A stretch of 64,000 nucleotides of DNA from Mimachlamys varia (taxonomy: Eukaryota > Mollusca > Bivalvia > Pectinida > Pectinidae), in NCBI GenBank assembly GCA_947623455.1, contig OX392527.1, positions 34,464,201-34,528,200 of the forward strand, in the 5' to 3' direction. Below, piece by piece: positions 1-11,912 of the stretch. A program made the translations under genes and the position numbers. How positions within the stretch are numbered: the stretch's first letter is position 1; each line of letters begins with the position of its first letter. Below the pieces are notes generated by a model, which had not been told where the DNA came from, searched no databases, and saw nothing but the letters and a program-made list of their open reading frames with translations.

Positions 1-2349
1 CGTGCTAGGGAAAATGCTGTCTGCCTGCAAAGTTCTGTCATTTATAACAGCCATAAAGACCATATCAAGATACTTCAATGCTTATATCAATATATTTACA
101 CATTTCCTATCTATGTTGCTGACTTACACTGACTTCAGTTTGGTTTAAACAATGATATATATTTCAATATTGACATTGAAATTCGAAAAAGGGAACAGCA
201 TTTTGAGGGCGAACCTTTGCCATATTCCATATAATACCAAACTAATGACATCATAATCATCATGTGCTTGGTGTCATTTGCTGTCTTTATTCAAAATGTC
301 GTATTTCTTTAGGTAGTAGGAATTTGTTTTGGAACTGGGAACAGTTTTCTCCACTATACCAGCTGTTCTATTTTACCTTGATAAAATAGTTCCTAATCAC
401 TAAGTTTGGTTGTTAAGTAATAAAGATTGTACAGAGATCAGGTTGAAAACAACCACAATTCCTTAAAGTTCAAACTGCCTGAGGCCATACTTGATACAAC
501 CATATATATACCAACATACTGGCTACAGTTGTATAGTGTTGGGGTAATCTGTATAAGAAAACCCTACAATGTCTACAAAGCTTGGTTTAGGTTGCTGAAA
601 CTCCCTACAATGGCTGATGTATGAATCCTCCTGATTCTGATCTGTGAGTTGTAATGACATACAACTGCTACTGACTGTTATTTACTCACAGAAACAAGAG
701 CAAGTTTGTGTAAACAGCTGACTCCAAGTCTCAGAAGCCAAAATCATTTTCAGAAATTAAGGTTAGGTTACCTAAATCTTAAGTCCTTTCTCCGCAAACC
801 ACTACACATTTCCTCACTTCCAGCTCACTAGATAAACTTGTTAGGAGTGACATATTTGGTAGCACACTAATAAGTTAACACACTAGAATTCAAAATAACA
901 AAGCTTTAATTTGCAACGATATGTTTCATCATGAAGTCACAGGTCATAGCGATTGGTTCTCATTCAGAATATTCCTCTTCGTATGATGTCATAAACTTAA
1001 TTTGCCACTATTATCAGAATGTGATCATGTAAATAAGCGGCTAAAACTTGACTAAAAAGGTCCGAAAAACAATTATTGCCTGATGTCTTTTATTCAATTT
1101 GAAAATAAAGTTTGACAAATATGATGGTCAACCATCACTGGTTGGAAAACCAGTAAATATATTTACATCTTGTATCTTATTTAATTTACGAGAGCTAGAG
1201 GAAATGTTGTAAAGTATCTTTTATATATAATATCTAAAAATACCATGAAAAGTTAACAGTTTATAGGTGGTATATATCTCATTGCTTATAAACACAATGA
1301 AATGTTGTCCTTATTAAAATCTTTCCACATCCATAAAAGCCCAGGCTGATTTGATAATTTCATACACGATATAATTATCTGAGGCTGATTTGAGAATTTT
1401 ACACACTATATAATTATCCAATAATTGCCAGGAAGTGTGTCTATCCATCAGATTTAAACAGCTTTAAGCTTCCTTACAGTAGAAGGAAAGGTTTGCTGCA
1501 ATTTCCTTAAGTATTGAGTAAATGTCACACAAGGATAAAAGCTACATTCACAAGACATTATTACCATGGCTGTTTCCTTTCAGAACTGGGCAACCTGAAG
1601 TGTATAGGGCCAGACATGGACCTGTACATATCTCTATAACATTTGGCTAGCACTTCCCAACGAAATCTCAGAAAATCATGGAAGCATTTAACAGGTAATT
1701 CCTATGAAACATGTGATTACCATATTTCTGACTGTACACAAAGTTGATCGTGCAAAGTCTACCTCATCAACAGGGAGTACAAGCAGTCTATGTCAAGTTT
1801 GGGTCACTGAGATATTTTACTGTATAGGGAAATATTTCCTATCTAAGATGCTTCATTTAACAGCTTGAAAAAAAAATAGAGCAATAAAAACAAATATTCA
1901 AATTGTATTCTAGAAAACTGATATTCTTGTAAAAAAAGTATCTCCCCTGTTTCTCCATTGACCACTTCCTAAATTCTGAGTGATTTTATTTGAGCTGAAT
2001 TAATTATCCAACAGAATTTTCAGATCACATCCCTCAATTAATGTATATCAGATGTTTGTATTATAAAATACACAAAATACATTCATTTTTAAGAGGTTAT
2101 CTCCCCTGTTTCCCCATTGACGACTTGCAACATATATGATTTAGTCTGCTAGATAACAGAACTACTCTACTCAGAACTACTCCGTGGACATAAAACCAGT
2201 CAAACAAATATCATGATTTTCTCGGGCTTTGAGACCACCCCATTGGTCACATTCAGAAACATGCTATTATTGGTCATGTAGAAGTGTATAGCATTCACTG
2301 ATTGGAGATGAGGGCCATGATCTATCATACTAATGCAGACTTCACCACA
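1..2349. other. AT-rich noncoding stretch
   Basis: No exon or element recognised. There is a two-copy repeat of about 39 bp at 1342-1418 (AGGCTGATTTGA core). The phrase TATCTCCCCTGTTT followed by CCATTGAC occurs twice, near 1940 and 2098, and belongs to a dispersed motif common in bivalve DNA. Confidence 0.5.
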
Positions 2350-2546
2350 TCGCATACTGGGAACATTGTAATAGTAAGCTAGACCATTACCACACACCCC
2401 TGTGATACTATAAGGTGGACATACTTGGGACATTGTAATAGTAAGATTGACCACTACCACACACCCCTGTGATACTACAGAGAGGAGACACTTGGGACAT
2501 TGTAATAGTAAGTGGACCACACCCACAAACCCCTGTGATACAGGGT
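2350..2546. repeat. Minisatellite, about 66-bp unit
   Basis: Roughly three diverged copies share CACACCCCTGTGATACTA and GGGACATTGTAATAGTAAG. Spacing between cores is about 66 bp. Confidence 0.8.
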
Positions 2547-2632
2547 GATCGTCACAACTTCAAGTGTCATTACTGCTTCAAACCTCATTGACCTTTCAGA
2601 ATAAATACTGCTTACAATGAAAACCACTTATG

Positions 2633-3525
2633 GCCTCTCAAGACTAGGATATGTACCGTAATTCCTGTATAGATCTACCCCTCAAGACAAGGATATATAC
2701 CGTAATTTCTGTATAGATCTTCCCCACAAGACTAGGATATGTACCGTAATTTCTGTATAGATCTACCCCACAAGACTAGGATATGTACCGTATAGATCTA
2801 CCCCACAAGATTAGGATATGTACCGTAATTACTTTATAGATCTACCCCACAAGATTAGGATATGTACCGTATAGATCTACCCCACAAGATTAGGATATGT
2901 ACCGTATAGATCTACCCCACAAGATTAGGATATGTACCGTAATTCCTGTATAGATCTACCCCACAAGACTAGGATGTGTACCGTAATTCCTGTATAGATC
3001 TTCCCCACAAGACAAGGATATATACCGTAATTCCTGTATAGATCTACCCCACAAGTTTAGGATATGTACCGTAATTCCTGTATAGATCTACCCCACAAGA
3101 CAAGGATATGTACCGTAATTCCTGTATAGATCTACCCCACAAGACTAGGATATGTACCGTAATTCCTGTATAGATCTACCCCACAAGACAAGGATATGTA
3201 CCGTAATTCCTGTATAGATCTACCCCACAAGACAAGGATATGTACCGTAATTCCTGTATAGATCTACCCCACAAGACAAGGATATGTACCGTAATTCCTG
3301 TATAGATCTACCCCACAAGACTAGGATATGTACCGTAATTCCTGTATAGATCTACCCCACAAGACAAGGATATGTACCGTAATTCCTGTATAGATCTACC
3401 CCACAAGACAAGGATATGTACCGTAATTCCTGTATAGATCTACCCCACAAGACAAGGATATGTACCGTAATTCCTGTATAGATCTACCCCACAAGACTAG
3501 GATATGTACTGTAATTTCTGTATTT
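2633..3525. repeat. Minisatellite, 44-bp unit, about 20 copies
   Basis: The unit contains TATAGATCTACCCCACAAGA followed by a GGATATGTACCGTAATTCCTG-like half. Period is exactly 44 bp (e.g. TGTACCG at 3241 and 3285). Several copies near 2780-2930 are shorter because they lack the AATTCCTG part. Copies on the right are nearly identical and mostly alternate between ACAAGACAAGG and ACAAGACTAGG, a sign of recent homogenisation. Confidence 0.95.
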
Positions 3526-3795
3526 AAGTCTTCTATTGTATCTAGACATCAATATTATTGCTGGGATTGGGGAGGTTTTTGCACCTGTTCTATTTTCAGA
3601 ATTGACTAAAATGATAACACTAATCCGATGGGAGGAATATGGATCTCACGACAATATGTTAAAAACTAAAATATGCTAATGGTTATAAATTAATTTACCA
3701 GCAGATACAATTTGTATGTAACACTGAACCATCCATATAATAATTTAATAACTGTTACCCTGACCCCAACTAAGTTCAGAGATCAGACATGTCAC
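3526..3795. other. Unassigned noncoding stretch
   Basis: No feature seen between the 44-bp array and the tRNA-like tandem block. Confidence 0.4.
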
Positions 3796-4012
3796 CCACA
3801 TCTAACAGTACGAAGTCTGCTCCAGACTCGGACATGGCCGTGGCCTTACTCTGACAATGGGGAGTCAAACCCACATCCACTAGCACGAAGTCTGCTCCAG
3901 ACTCTGACATGACCGTGGCAAACTACGACATTGGAGAGTTGAACCCTCATGTCCAACACTGGGGAGTCAAACCCACATCTACCAGTACAAAGTCTGCTCC
4001 AGACTACGTGAC
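3796..4012 (-). repeat. Three tandem tRNA-like (SINE-head) units
   Basis: On the minus strand the phrase AGTCTGGAGCAGACTT recurs three times, followed twice by GATGTGGGTTTGACTCCCC. That phrase contains a B-box-like GGTTTGACTCC; another B-box-like GGTTCAACTCTCC lies near 3935. This looks like tandem copies of a degenerate tRNA-derived SINE head. Open plus-strand frames over this block are probably incidental. Confidence 0.45.
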
Positions 4013-5404
4013 CTGGGTCACTGTAACAATGTTAAACTGTTTCTACCATAGTTTGTTATTGGTCCATTGCATCGTGAACTTTTATTTCTCTTGTGATTTT
4101 TTTTATAAGCACATCACACCCAGTCTATCACATGGTTTTTGTTTCTCAACAGACTATGTTTTGATTACATTAGATCAAGTATTTTGGCTCTTCATTCTTT
4201 TATTAGAAACTGAACCAGATAATCGGCCCATCAGAACAGCCCCTCCGAGTACATGTTGAGAATTTGATATTTGTTTTGAAGGTTACCGGTAATCAGGTTA
4301 TCATTTTAAGTTTGATTTTCCAACAAATAACAATAACAATACATACATGATTAATACACCCCCCCCCCCTTCACTATATATGACCAAAGAAACTAACAAT
4401 TATTTTCTCAACTTGAGTGATTTCAATATCATAAGAGCATCAGAGGTGTGAAAAATCGGTTTACTTTTAGGAAGGCGAAATTTAGCAAACCACCAAAACC
4501 TAACAAAATCGTACAATTTACAAATATAATATGAAAGTGCCACATAAAGATTTGAGGGTTTTTTTTGCTGTGTGGGCCAGCATTTCACCATAATGGCTCC
4601 CTAAGCCACTAGTCTATGTGACTACACCACCAGCATTCCCCATCTCAAGGTTTACCCTGTTGTAACAATGGGTTTGAAGTTTGTGTGATTGATCGCATGC
4701 TAAATTCTCTGATCAATTTTACAACAATTGAATTTCATCCAAAAAAGATAAGACTTAAGACTTCCAATGTTGGCAGAGAACAGTGTTCCTGTGGGCTGGC
4801 TTTCCTGAAAGGGTCTGGAGCGGAGACACCAGGCGAACACACACAAAATCGGCAGAGTTTACATGGGATGGTGTAAGTCACCTCACCCAAGGAAAACCTA
4901 CCCAGTCCAATCACATCGGTCTTCATGTTCTCTGTGAGACAGCAGACAAGCCTTCGGCATTTTTAAATTGAAATTCTTCATTTCACAGAGTTCATTTCAG
5001 CATAAATAATTCAAGGAAACAACTGTAACATTGTGTTTATCAAACAGTATTTTTTTTTAGCTGCTAGTTAAACTTTCTTGAGAAAATGGTAAAGGAGATC
5101 AACATACAGTGTAGGAAGAATTTGTCGGACTCTAATAAACATTATTGTATCATTAGGCAAAACAAAACATCTCAGGTAAAAAAAATTAAAACCTTTTTCA
5201 TAAGACATAACTGTTCTATGACATATACCAAGTTGTGTAAAGATACATATAATTCCTTTACATAGATTTATAGATGATTTAAGTAAATATGATTCAGAAA
5301 TTCATCTAAGGAATATTTCTGACATACAGGGTAAAATCTGCCAAATGTCAGGGAGAATACTATTTAGTTTTTATTTTTGCCTTTTAACAGCTATATATAT
5401 TCAG
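4013..5404. other. Noncoding stretch with a GC-richer patch at 4770-4950
   Basis: A C-run lies near 4360. The patch at 4770-4950 is richer in GC and open in several frames, but none of the translations resembles a known protein. Probably a dispersed repeat. Confidence 0.35.
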
Positions 5405-5541
5405 TTAAGGGTTTCTCACCAACGGCCAGTACTTGGCAACTACCAGATAAGGTCTAGAACCCCAGACCCAGAGGTGGAGAGCTAGTGGTAGCAGAATGTC
5501 AGACACCTTATAATAAACCATGTGGTCACCACGGCCCTGGG
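5405..5541 (-). repeat. Degenerate tRNA-derived SINE (bivalve type)
   Basis: The minus strand reads GCCGTGGTGACCACATGG, then AAGGTGTCTGACA, CTCCACCTCTGGGT, a B-box-like GGGGTTCTAGACC and finally GGTAGTTGCCAAGTACTGG. This order matches the tRNA-related head and body of a SINE family abundant in bivalves. It is degraded in the A-box. Confidence 0.65.
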
Positions 5542-6022
5542 AGCAGACAAGAATCAGCAGTAAAGGACAGTTATTGAAAGTTAAAGTACGAAAATTATTG
5601 AATACAGGAAAACAACTTTAAGATCATAGACGGTCAATGCTTAATTATTATATGTCTCGTCTTATACAATGATAGATAAATTTGTTATGATTGAACAAAC
5701 AAATTGTCCTTTGATACTTTGGGACGTGAGAATACTATGTATCTTAACTCTGTTACCTCACCATCTCCACACTAGACTAGTCCACTGACTGCCGTGTTGA
5801 TGAGAGACAGACAAATTGGTTAAGTATACAGACAAATTGGGAGTGACAGATAGGCTACTTAATGATTGAGTCTGGTCACTGATGGAGGACTACAGACAAG
5901 GGACTTGTTTGGCAAGCAATACCAGCTCCAGGATTTGTTTGCGAGAGATTTTAGAAAGAAACCACTACATGTAATAATGTACCAACAGTTAGCAGAAGTA
6001 ACACAAGCACAGACTTGTTTCT
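5542..6022. other. Unassigned noncoding stretch
   Basis: No gene. ACAGACAAATTGG is repeated at about 5810 and 5830; the rest shows no structure I can name. Confidence 0.35.
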
Positions 6023-6825
6023 GAACAACACCAATATTGATTTGTTTGGGAACAACAACAATATGGCATTGTTTGTGAACAGCAACTTTGGAGTACTGTA
6101 TGGGAACAACAAAAATATAGCATTGTTTGGGAACAGCAACTTTGTAGTACTGTATGGGTACAAAAACTTTGTAGTACTGTATGGGAACAACAACTTTGTA
6201 GTACTGTATGGGAACAACAACTTTGAGGTACTGTATGGGTACAACAATTTTGTTATATTGTATAGGAACAATAACTTTGTAGTATTGTATGGAAACAACA
6301 ATTTTGTAGTACTGTATGGGAACAACAACTTTGTAGTACTGTATGGTAACAGCAACTTTGTAGTACTGTATGGGAACAACAACTTTGTAGTACTGTATTT
6401 TAACAACACAACAACTTTGTAGTACTGTATGGTAACAACAACTTTATAGTACTGTATGGTAACAACAAGTTTGTAGTACTGTATGAAAACAACAACGTTG
6501 TAATACTGTATGGGAACAACAACTTTGTAGTACTGTATGGGAACAACAGCTTTGGTTTGTAGTACTGCATGGGAACAACGACTTTGTAGTACTGTATGGG
6601 AACAACAACTTTGTAGTACTGTAAGGTAACAACAACTTTGTAGTACTGTATTGTAACAACACAACAACTTTGTAGTACTGTATGGAAACAACAACGTTGT
6701 AATACTGTATGGGAACAACAACTTTGTAGTACTGTATGGGAACAACAGCTTTGGTTTGTAGTACTGCATGGGAACAACGACTTTGTAGTACTGTATGGGA
6801 ACAACAGCAATAGAGATTTGTATGG
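6023..6825. repeat. Minisatellite, 27-bp unit, about 30 copies
   Basis: The unit is built on TTTGTAGTACTGTATGGGAA followed by CAACAA. Because 27 is a multiple of three, both strands stay open over long stretches: a 9-residue NNNFVVLYG repeat on plus and FPYSTTKLL on minus. A block including CGTTGTAATACTG is repeated 199 bp later (6496 and 6695), so there is higher-order structure. No start context or recognisable domain supports coding. Confidence 0.93.
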
Positions 6826-6912
6826 ACAACAATGTTAACACCACTAAAGACAGGTATTTTGGAGAAATAGATGAATACATGCACTGTATCGAAAGTGTGA
6901 CATGTGAATGCT

Positions 6913-7123
6913 TTGCTTTGTATAAGAACATAATTATATCTGTGACTGTTTTGTTTTAAGAAGATATCTGTGACTGTTTTGTTTTGTATCAGAACATATC
7001 TGTGACTGTTTTGTTATGTATCAGAACATATCTGTGACTGTTTTGTTTTGTATAAGAACATATCCGTGACTGTTTTGTTATGTATAAGAATATATCTGTG
7101 ACTGTTTTGTTTTGTATAAGAAC
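6913..7123. repeat. Minisatellite, 32-bp unit, left part
   Basis: About six copies of a unit containing AACATATCTGTGACTGTTTT and GTTTTGTATAAG. It is interrupted by the hAT element and continues at 8129. Confidence 0.93.
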
Positions 7124-8128
7124 CAGTGTTCATTTTAGGCCACGCCATCATGCCATTGGCGCTATTTTTTACCACTTCGCGCATAAATTGATTTTTCATC
7201 GGGTCCTCGGGCGCAACAAAAAATATGGACCATTCCTTAGCGAAAGTCATAAATATCTGCCGTATCATCGATCTCCGCTGTTGTTTCCTTGGTTTTCATG
7301 CCGAACGCGCCTGAGTGATACAACGATGAATTTGATTGGTCGATATATAGAGACATGTAACCTAACGATGATTTTGATTGGTTCGGATCGTTTCTGAAGT
7401 AAACATAAAAAAATATCTTCGGGAAAAAGAAAAACGCTGTGTGATGGGTCCGTGAACAGTAAAAAACGAACTGTATTACACTATTTTTCGGTGAGTCAAC
7501 GGTCAGATAATAACAATGAAGGAACGGTTGATGATTCCACAAAGCAATCGGAAGGTGCTTCAGTAAAAAAACGGAGCAATCCGACATTGAAATTACTGAA
7601 TATAAGCCGGTGGACAAAACGGAATCATCGACATCAGGCCGAGTGTTTCAGAGCAAATGGTTTTCTCTCTTCTCATGGGTGACATTTAACGAAGAAAAAA
7701 TGTGATGCAATGTAGTTTGTGTTTAAAGCATCGGAAAGTAAACACTTTGACCGAAGGTACGTTCAATTTCCGTACTAGCACTCTGACTAGTCATGCTTAT
7801 GGGAAGGATCACAAGGCTGCGGTTTTAGCAGAAAATATGAAATCCTATTTTGTCACAGCAATTAAAAACTTTACAAATGAAAAAGAAAATACACTGTCGG
7901 TAGCTATGAGGTCTGTTTATTGGCTTGCAAAGGAAAACTTACCCCTTCATAAACATTTAAAAGATTTAGAAGAAAAAAACAAAACAATTTGTAACAGTAC
8001 TAGTGGTCAGACTAAAATCATTTTTCATGTTATTTTTACCTTGGCCTTACTTTTTTGGCCAATGACCCCATTTTTTCAAGCCAAGGGGCCCAATGGCCCC
8101 CCTTTTCACAAATCTAAAATGAACACTG
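7124..8128 (+). mobile_element. Internally deleted hAT-type DNA transposon inserted in a 32-bp minisatellite
   Basis: The element is 1005 bp long and is bounded by perfect 15-bp terminal inverted repeats: CAGTGTTCATTTTAG at 7124 and its reverse complement ending at 8128. CAGTG termini are typical of hAT elements. The hexamer AAGAAC lies directly on both sides (7118-7123 and 8129-8134), and the 32-bp array resumes in register, so the insertion split one array unit. hAT elements normally make 8-bp duplications; here only six bases match. Inside is a fragment of a hAT-like protein with a zinc finger but no catalytic core, so the copy is non-autonomous. Autonomous relatives are about 3-4 kb. Confidence 0.85.
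7452..8022 (+). pseudogene. N-terminal fragment of a hAT / ZNF862-like transposase with TTF/BED-type zinc finger, frameshifted
   Basis: The frame begins near 7452 with KKRTVLHYFS, resembling the Lys-rich TLLxxF start of ZNF862-like proteins. It continues after frame changes as FSWVTFNEEK (about 7658-7698) and then VMQCSLCLKHRK and TLTSHAYGKDHKAAV (from 7702). The last part is the C-x2-C ... H-x5-H finger that precedes hAT transposase cores. It is followed by VYWLAKENLPLHKH, a conserved helix of the same family. At least two single-base frameshifts fall in A-runs (near 7570 and 7696), and no ATG starts the first segment in frame. Everything after about residue 190, including the DDE catalytic region, is missing because the element ends soon after. 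It is a dead relic; the family is clear, a function is not. Confidence 0.75.
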
Positions 8129-9371
8129 AAGAACATATCTGTGACTGTTTTGTTTTGTATAAGAACATATCTGTGACTGTTTTGTTTTGTATCAGAACAT
8201 GTCTGTGACTGTTTTGTTTTGTATAAGAACATATCTGAGACTATTTTGTTTTGTATAAGAACATGTCTGTGACTGTTTTGTTTTGTATCAGAACATATCT
8301 GTGACTGTTTTGTTTTAAGAAGATATCTGTGACTGTTTTGTTATGTATAAGAACATGTCTGTGACTGTTTTGTTTTGTATCAGAACATGTCTGTGATTGT
8401 TTTGTTTTGTATAAGAACATATCTGAGACTATTTTGTTTTGTATAAGAACATGTCTGTGACTGTTTTGTTTTGTATCAGAACATATCTGTGACTGCATGT
8501 TTTGTTTTGTATAAGAACATGCCTGTGACTGTTTTGTTTTGTATAAGAACCTGTGACTGTTTTGTTTTGTATCAGAACATATCTGTGACTGTTTTGTTTT
8601 GTATAAGAACATATCTGTGACTGTTTTGTTTTGTATAAGAACATGCCTGTGTATTGTTTTGTATAAGAACATGTGTGTGACTGTTTTGTTTTGTATCAGA
8701 ACATATCTGTGACTGTTTTGTTTTGTATAAGAACATACATGTGACTGTTTTGTTTTGTATAAGAACATGCCTGTGACTGTTTTGTTTTGTATCAGAACAT
8801 ATCTGTGACTGTTTTGTTTTGTATTAAGAAGATATCTGTGACTGTTTTGTTTTGTATAAGAACATGCCTGTGACTGTTTTGTTTTGTATAAGAACCTGTG
8901 ACTGTTTTGTTTTGTATCAGAACATATCTGTGACTGTTTTGTTTTGTATAAGAACATATCTGTGACTGTTTTGTTTTGTATAAGAATATGCCTGTGTATT
9001 GTTTTGTATAAGAACATGTCTGTGACTGTTTTGTTTTGTATAAGAACATATCTGTGACAGTTTTGTTATGTATAAGAACATGTCTGTGACTGTTTTGTTT
9101 TGTATCAGAACATATCTGTGACAGTTTTGTTTTGTATCAGAACATATCTGTGACTGTTTTGTTTTGTATCAGAACATATCTGTGACTGTTTTGTTTTGTA
9201 TCAGAACATATCTGTGACTGTTTTGTATAGAAAGATATCTGTGACTGTTTTGTTATGTATAAGAACATGTCTGTGACTGTTTTGTATAAGAACATGTCTG
9301 TGACTGTTTTGTTATGTATAAGAACATGTCTGTGACTGTTTTGTATCAGAACATATCTGTGACTGTTTTGT
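8129..9371. repeat. Minisatellite, 32-bp unit, right part, about 39 copies
   Basis: Same unit as at 6913-7123, with TATAAG/TATCAG and ATATCTG/ATGTCTG/ATGCCTG variants. Blocks with the short variant GAACCTGTGACTG recur about 345 bp apart (near 8549 and 8893), so a higher-order unit exists. Minus-strand frames stay open for over 250 codons because the unit has few stops. Confidence 0.95.
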
Positions 9372-10799
9372 TACACTGATGATGATGATACGATCAATCT
9401 AATTATTCCACAACAGTTGAAGCCAGACAGACACTGACCCTGACTTCCTCATCTGTTAACCATTATCTCTACATCTAGCAAATAAGATTGATCAATTCTT
9501 GTCAACAAAAAATTCACATATTTCATATATCATGTTTATTAAGAGGAATATCCTATGAATACTTAATGGATACTCTACATGAATGCAATATTTTACTGAA
9601 AAACAGAAGCAGCAATATTTATTTGGTTAGGTTTTGTAACATATGACTATTGTTGTTCCACAGTCCAATCAGGCAGCAATTTGTATCCCTTTTGACTCAT
9701 CAAATATTCATCGTTCTAATTCATTTGAGATTTAACATGAAAGTTGGTCGATCAATCAAAATAATTTGTGAAGGTATAACTATGATACAAAAATATACCA
9801 TCCACATTTTTTCCATATGTAAACCCTTTATAGGGTTGGTTCATGACGTCACTGACCCAGACACATCATAAAATATTGTTGGTCACACTTACCAATAGCC
9901 TGGCTCTAAAAGTCATAGGAATTTTGCCTCACTTTTAAAGGCTCACTACACATATCTCAAGGTAATGGTTTATTATTCAGGAAGTTCATATTAAAGATAA
10001 ATCCAATTGATAATCATGCAAACATAAGTCTTAAAACATATTAGAGCTAAGCAGTAATTTTAAAGAAATTAAAAGAAGAATATATTGACTGATCAATTTG
10101 ATAATATATTCCATGACATGAGGTGTACTCTTCCCTTTCTGCCTACATTCTCAGATGATCGCATAATTGGTAACAGCAGATTTTTTGCAGATTTACTGAT
10201 GCAGACATTCCTTCTGTACACGAGGTGGTTTAGCTAGGAGATCACTCTACATGCACAGTGTACACAATCAACATGCATGTCATGGTAGATACCTAGCCAA
10301 ATAGCAGCAGTTTTTCTGCAGATAACGTGTTTTTAAATACTGGCAGTCAGGTTGATGAATAGGTGAATGTTTTCCAATGCAGAGATAAATGCTGGTATGG
10401 GGTAATCCGGTGTATATCTCTTTAGGTCTGAAATGATATCACTTTCCTTAGAATGTGTTGGTATGAATTATAAGAGCTGTGACTGATTAGAGCTAACATT
10501 ACCGGTATACAGACATTGATGTACTCGGCTAGGGGAAGTGATGTTAATGGCAACATAAGGAAGTCAAATGTCAAATACATCTCATACTACAATCCAAACA
10601 CATTACACAAAGAGGAAACAAGGAATAGTTTGTTTTATACTATATTTTAATAATCATGAAATTTATCTATTTCCTCTTTATGACATTAAAACAAAAGTTC
10701 CTAAGATTTTATGGTAAGGAAGGAATACCCTATAACATATCTATATATCACTCTTGAAACACTGATCTATAAGAATCAACTCAAATTTGTTCATCTTGC
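9372..10799. other. Noncoding stretch with a possible old MITE near 9948-10130
   Basis: The phrases AAAGGCTCACTACACATATC and, later, a TCCAATTGATAATCATGCAA stretch resemble the left half of the MITE at 24019-24280. No matching right end is clear. A full TGACGTCA palindrome is at 9844-9851. Confidence 0.35.
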
Positions 10800-10990
10800 T
10801 GTTGTAATCTGTTTATACAGATCAGAGAGACAGACAGTTTAGTCAAATATCTGCTGGAGCCGGCAAATTCTTCCTCACAGGACACCATTTCCCAAAATTT
10901 TACTTTCCAGAAACTCGAGTAATCAATCCTGATCTCGTACATATCAGTTTTCTCAGCTAAAGCGGATAAAACATCAATACCCTGTACCCC
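10800..10990 (-). pseudogene. Possible fibrinogen C-terminal domain exon relic
   Basis: The minus strand is open from 10993 to 10781. Its first half resembles the early part of a fibrinogen-related domain: an I-x-x-L-x-x-L segment, then MYEIRIDYSSF, which fits the family's Y-E-L-R-V-D-x-x-D-F block, and a later F-x-(5)-YL. The expected D-G-x-T-x-Y-A block after the Phe is not kept. A possible acceptor is GGGTACAG before GGTATTG; I see no strong donor, only a weak GTATAA. It lies inside what is probably an MCU intron in the same orientation. The match is short and could be chance, so I call it a relic at low confidence rather than a gene. Confidence 0.25.
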
Positions 10991-10993
10991 CAA

Positions 10994-11534
10994 TCTTTAA
11001 CAGCCGAAATCTTCAGGCCTCAAAATCAATGTTGTGCTTGTCTGACACAAGAACAGACAGACCGACACTTTATTTTTCCATTGATGCGAGTAAGTCCTTT
11101 CTTCAGCAGATTCAATGATTCAATAAGATCATCAACACAATTGTGACCAGCTACCCGATGTACAACATTACATCTGTAAAGGCTCAGCATGACAAAAGGC
11201 CCCCTTTACCTGTATCCTCACTTACAAAACATTCTATATAGGAAATTGCGATAATTAATTGTTCGAACCCACTGAATTTGACTGCATGTTGAATGCTACG
11301 TTTATCACTCCATTGAAGTGCTCTACAGATTGAGACAGACATACACTTAGAGAGACAGACTGATAAAGATATAGATTTGATATAAAATGATGCAAACATA
11401 TATTGCTCGCAATGCGGGCATATTCTTGGCACGAACTTCCAGCCCAAACAGATTTCTTGTCTAGTGAGGAGATATTTCCAAACCTGACTTCTGTATTCAA
11501 ACAGGCCTATACAGTAGAGGCCAGTCACCTCTCA
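10994..11534. other. Unassigned noncoding stretch
   Basis: Overlapping open frames near 11184-11528 on the minus strand have no recognisable domain. Nothing else is seen. Confidence 0.35.
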
Positions 11535-11912
11535 TGGTACAGCATTACAGCCGATAGAATGTATACAACATCATAAATGGTCCGAAGGTCATGTATCTAG
11601 AATACAGTACAGCATTACAGCTGACCTGTAAACAACATCATAAATGGTCAAAAGGACCTGTATCTACGATATAGAACATCAGAAATGGTCCAAAGGACCT
11701 GTATCTACAATAAAGTACAGCATTACAGCTGATCTGTATACAACATCAGAAATGGTCCGAAGGACCTGTATCTACAATAAAGTACAGCATTACATCTGAT
11801 CTGTATACAACATCAGAAATGGTCCGAAGGACCTGTATCTACAATAAGGTACAGCATTACATCTGATCTGTATACAACATCAGAAATGGTCCAAAGGACC
11901 TGTATCTACGAT
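11535..11912. repeat. Minisatellite, about 67-bp unit, 5-6 copies
   Basis: Core phrases are GGTCCGAAGGACCTGTATCT and GTACAGCATTACA. The core GGTCCGAAGGACC is itself a short hairpin (GGTCC/GGACC). Some copies are shortened. Confidence 0.92.

Noticed and set aside
2633..3525. CRISPR-like regular repeats
   Set aside because: Copies are head to tail with no unique spacers, in animal DNA; they are minisatellites.
5951..6931. Minus-strand open frame of 326 codons
   Set aside because: Almost entirely the 27-bp array; kept as a low-interest finding, not annotated as a gene.
8241..9017. Minus-strand open frame of 258 codons (YKTKQSQ-type repeats)
   Set aside because: Product of the 32-bp minisatellite; the peptide is a mixture of the unit's three phases.
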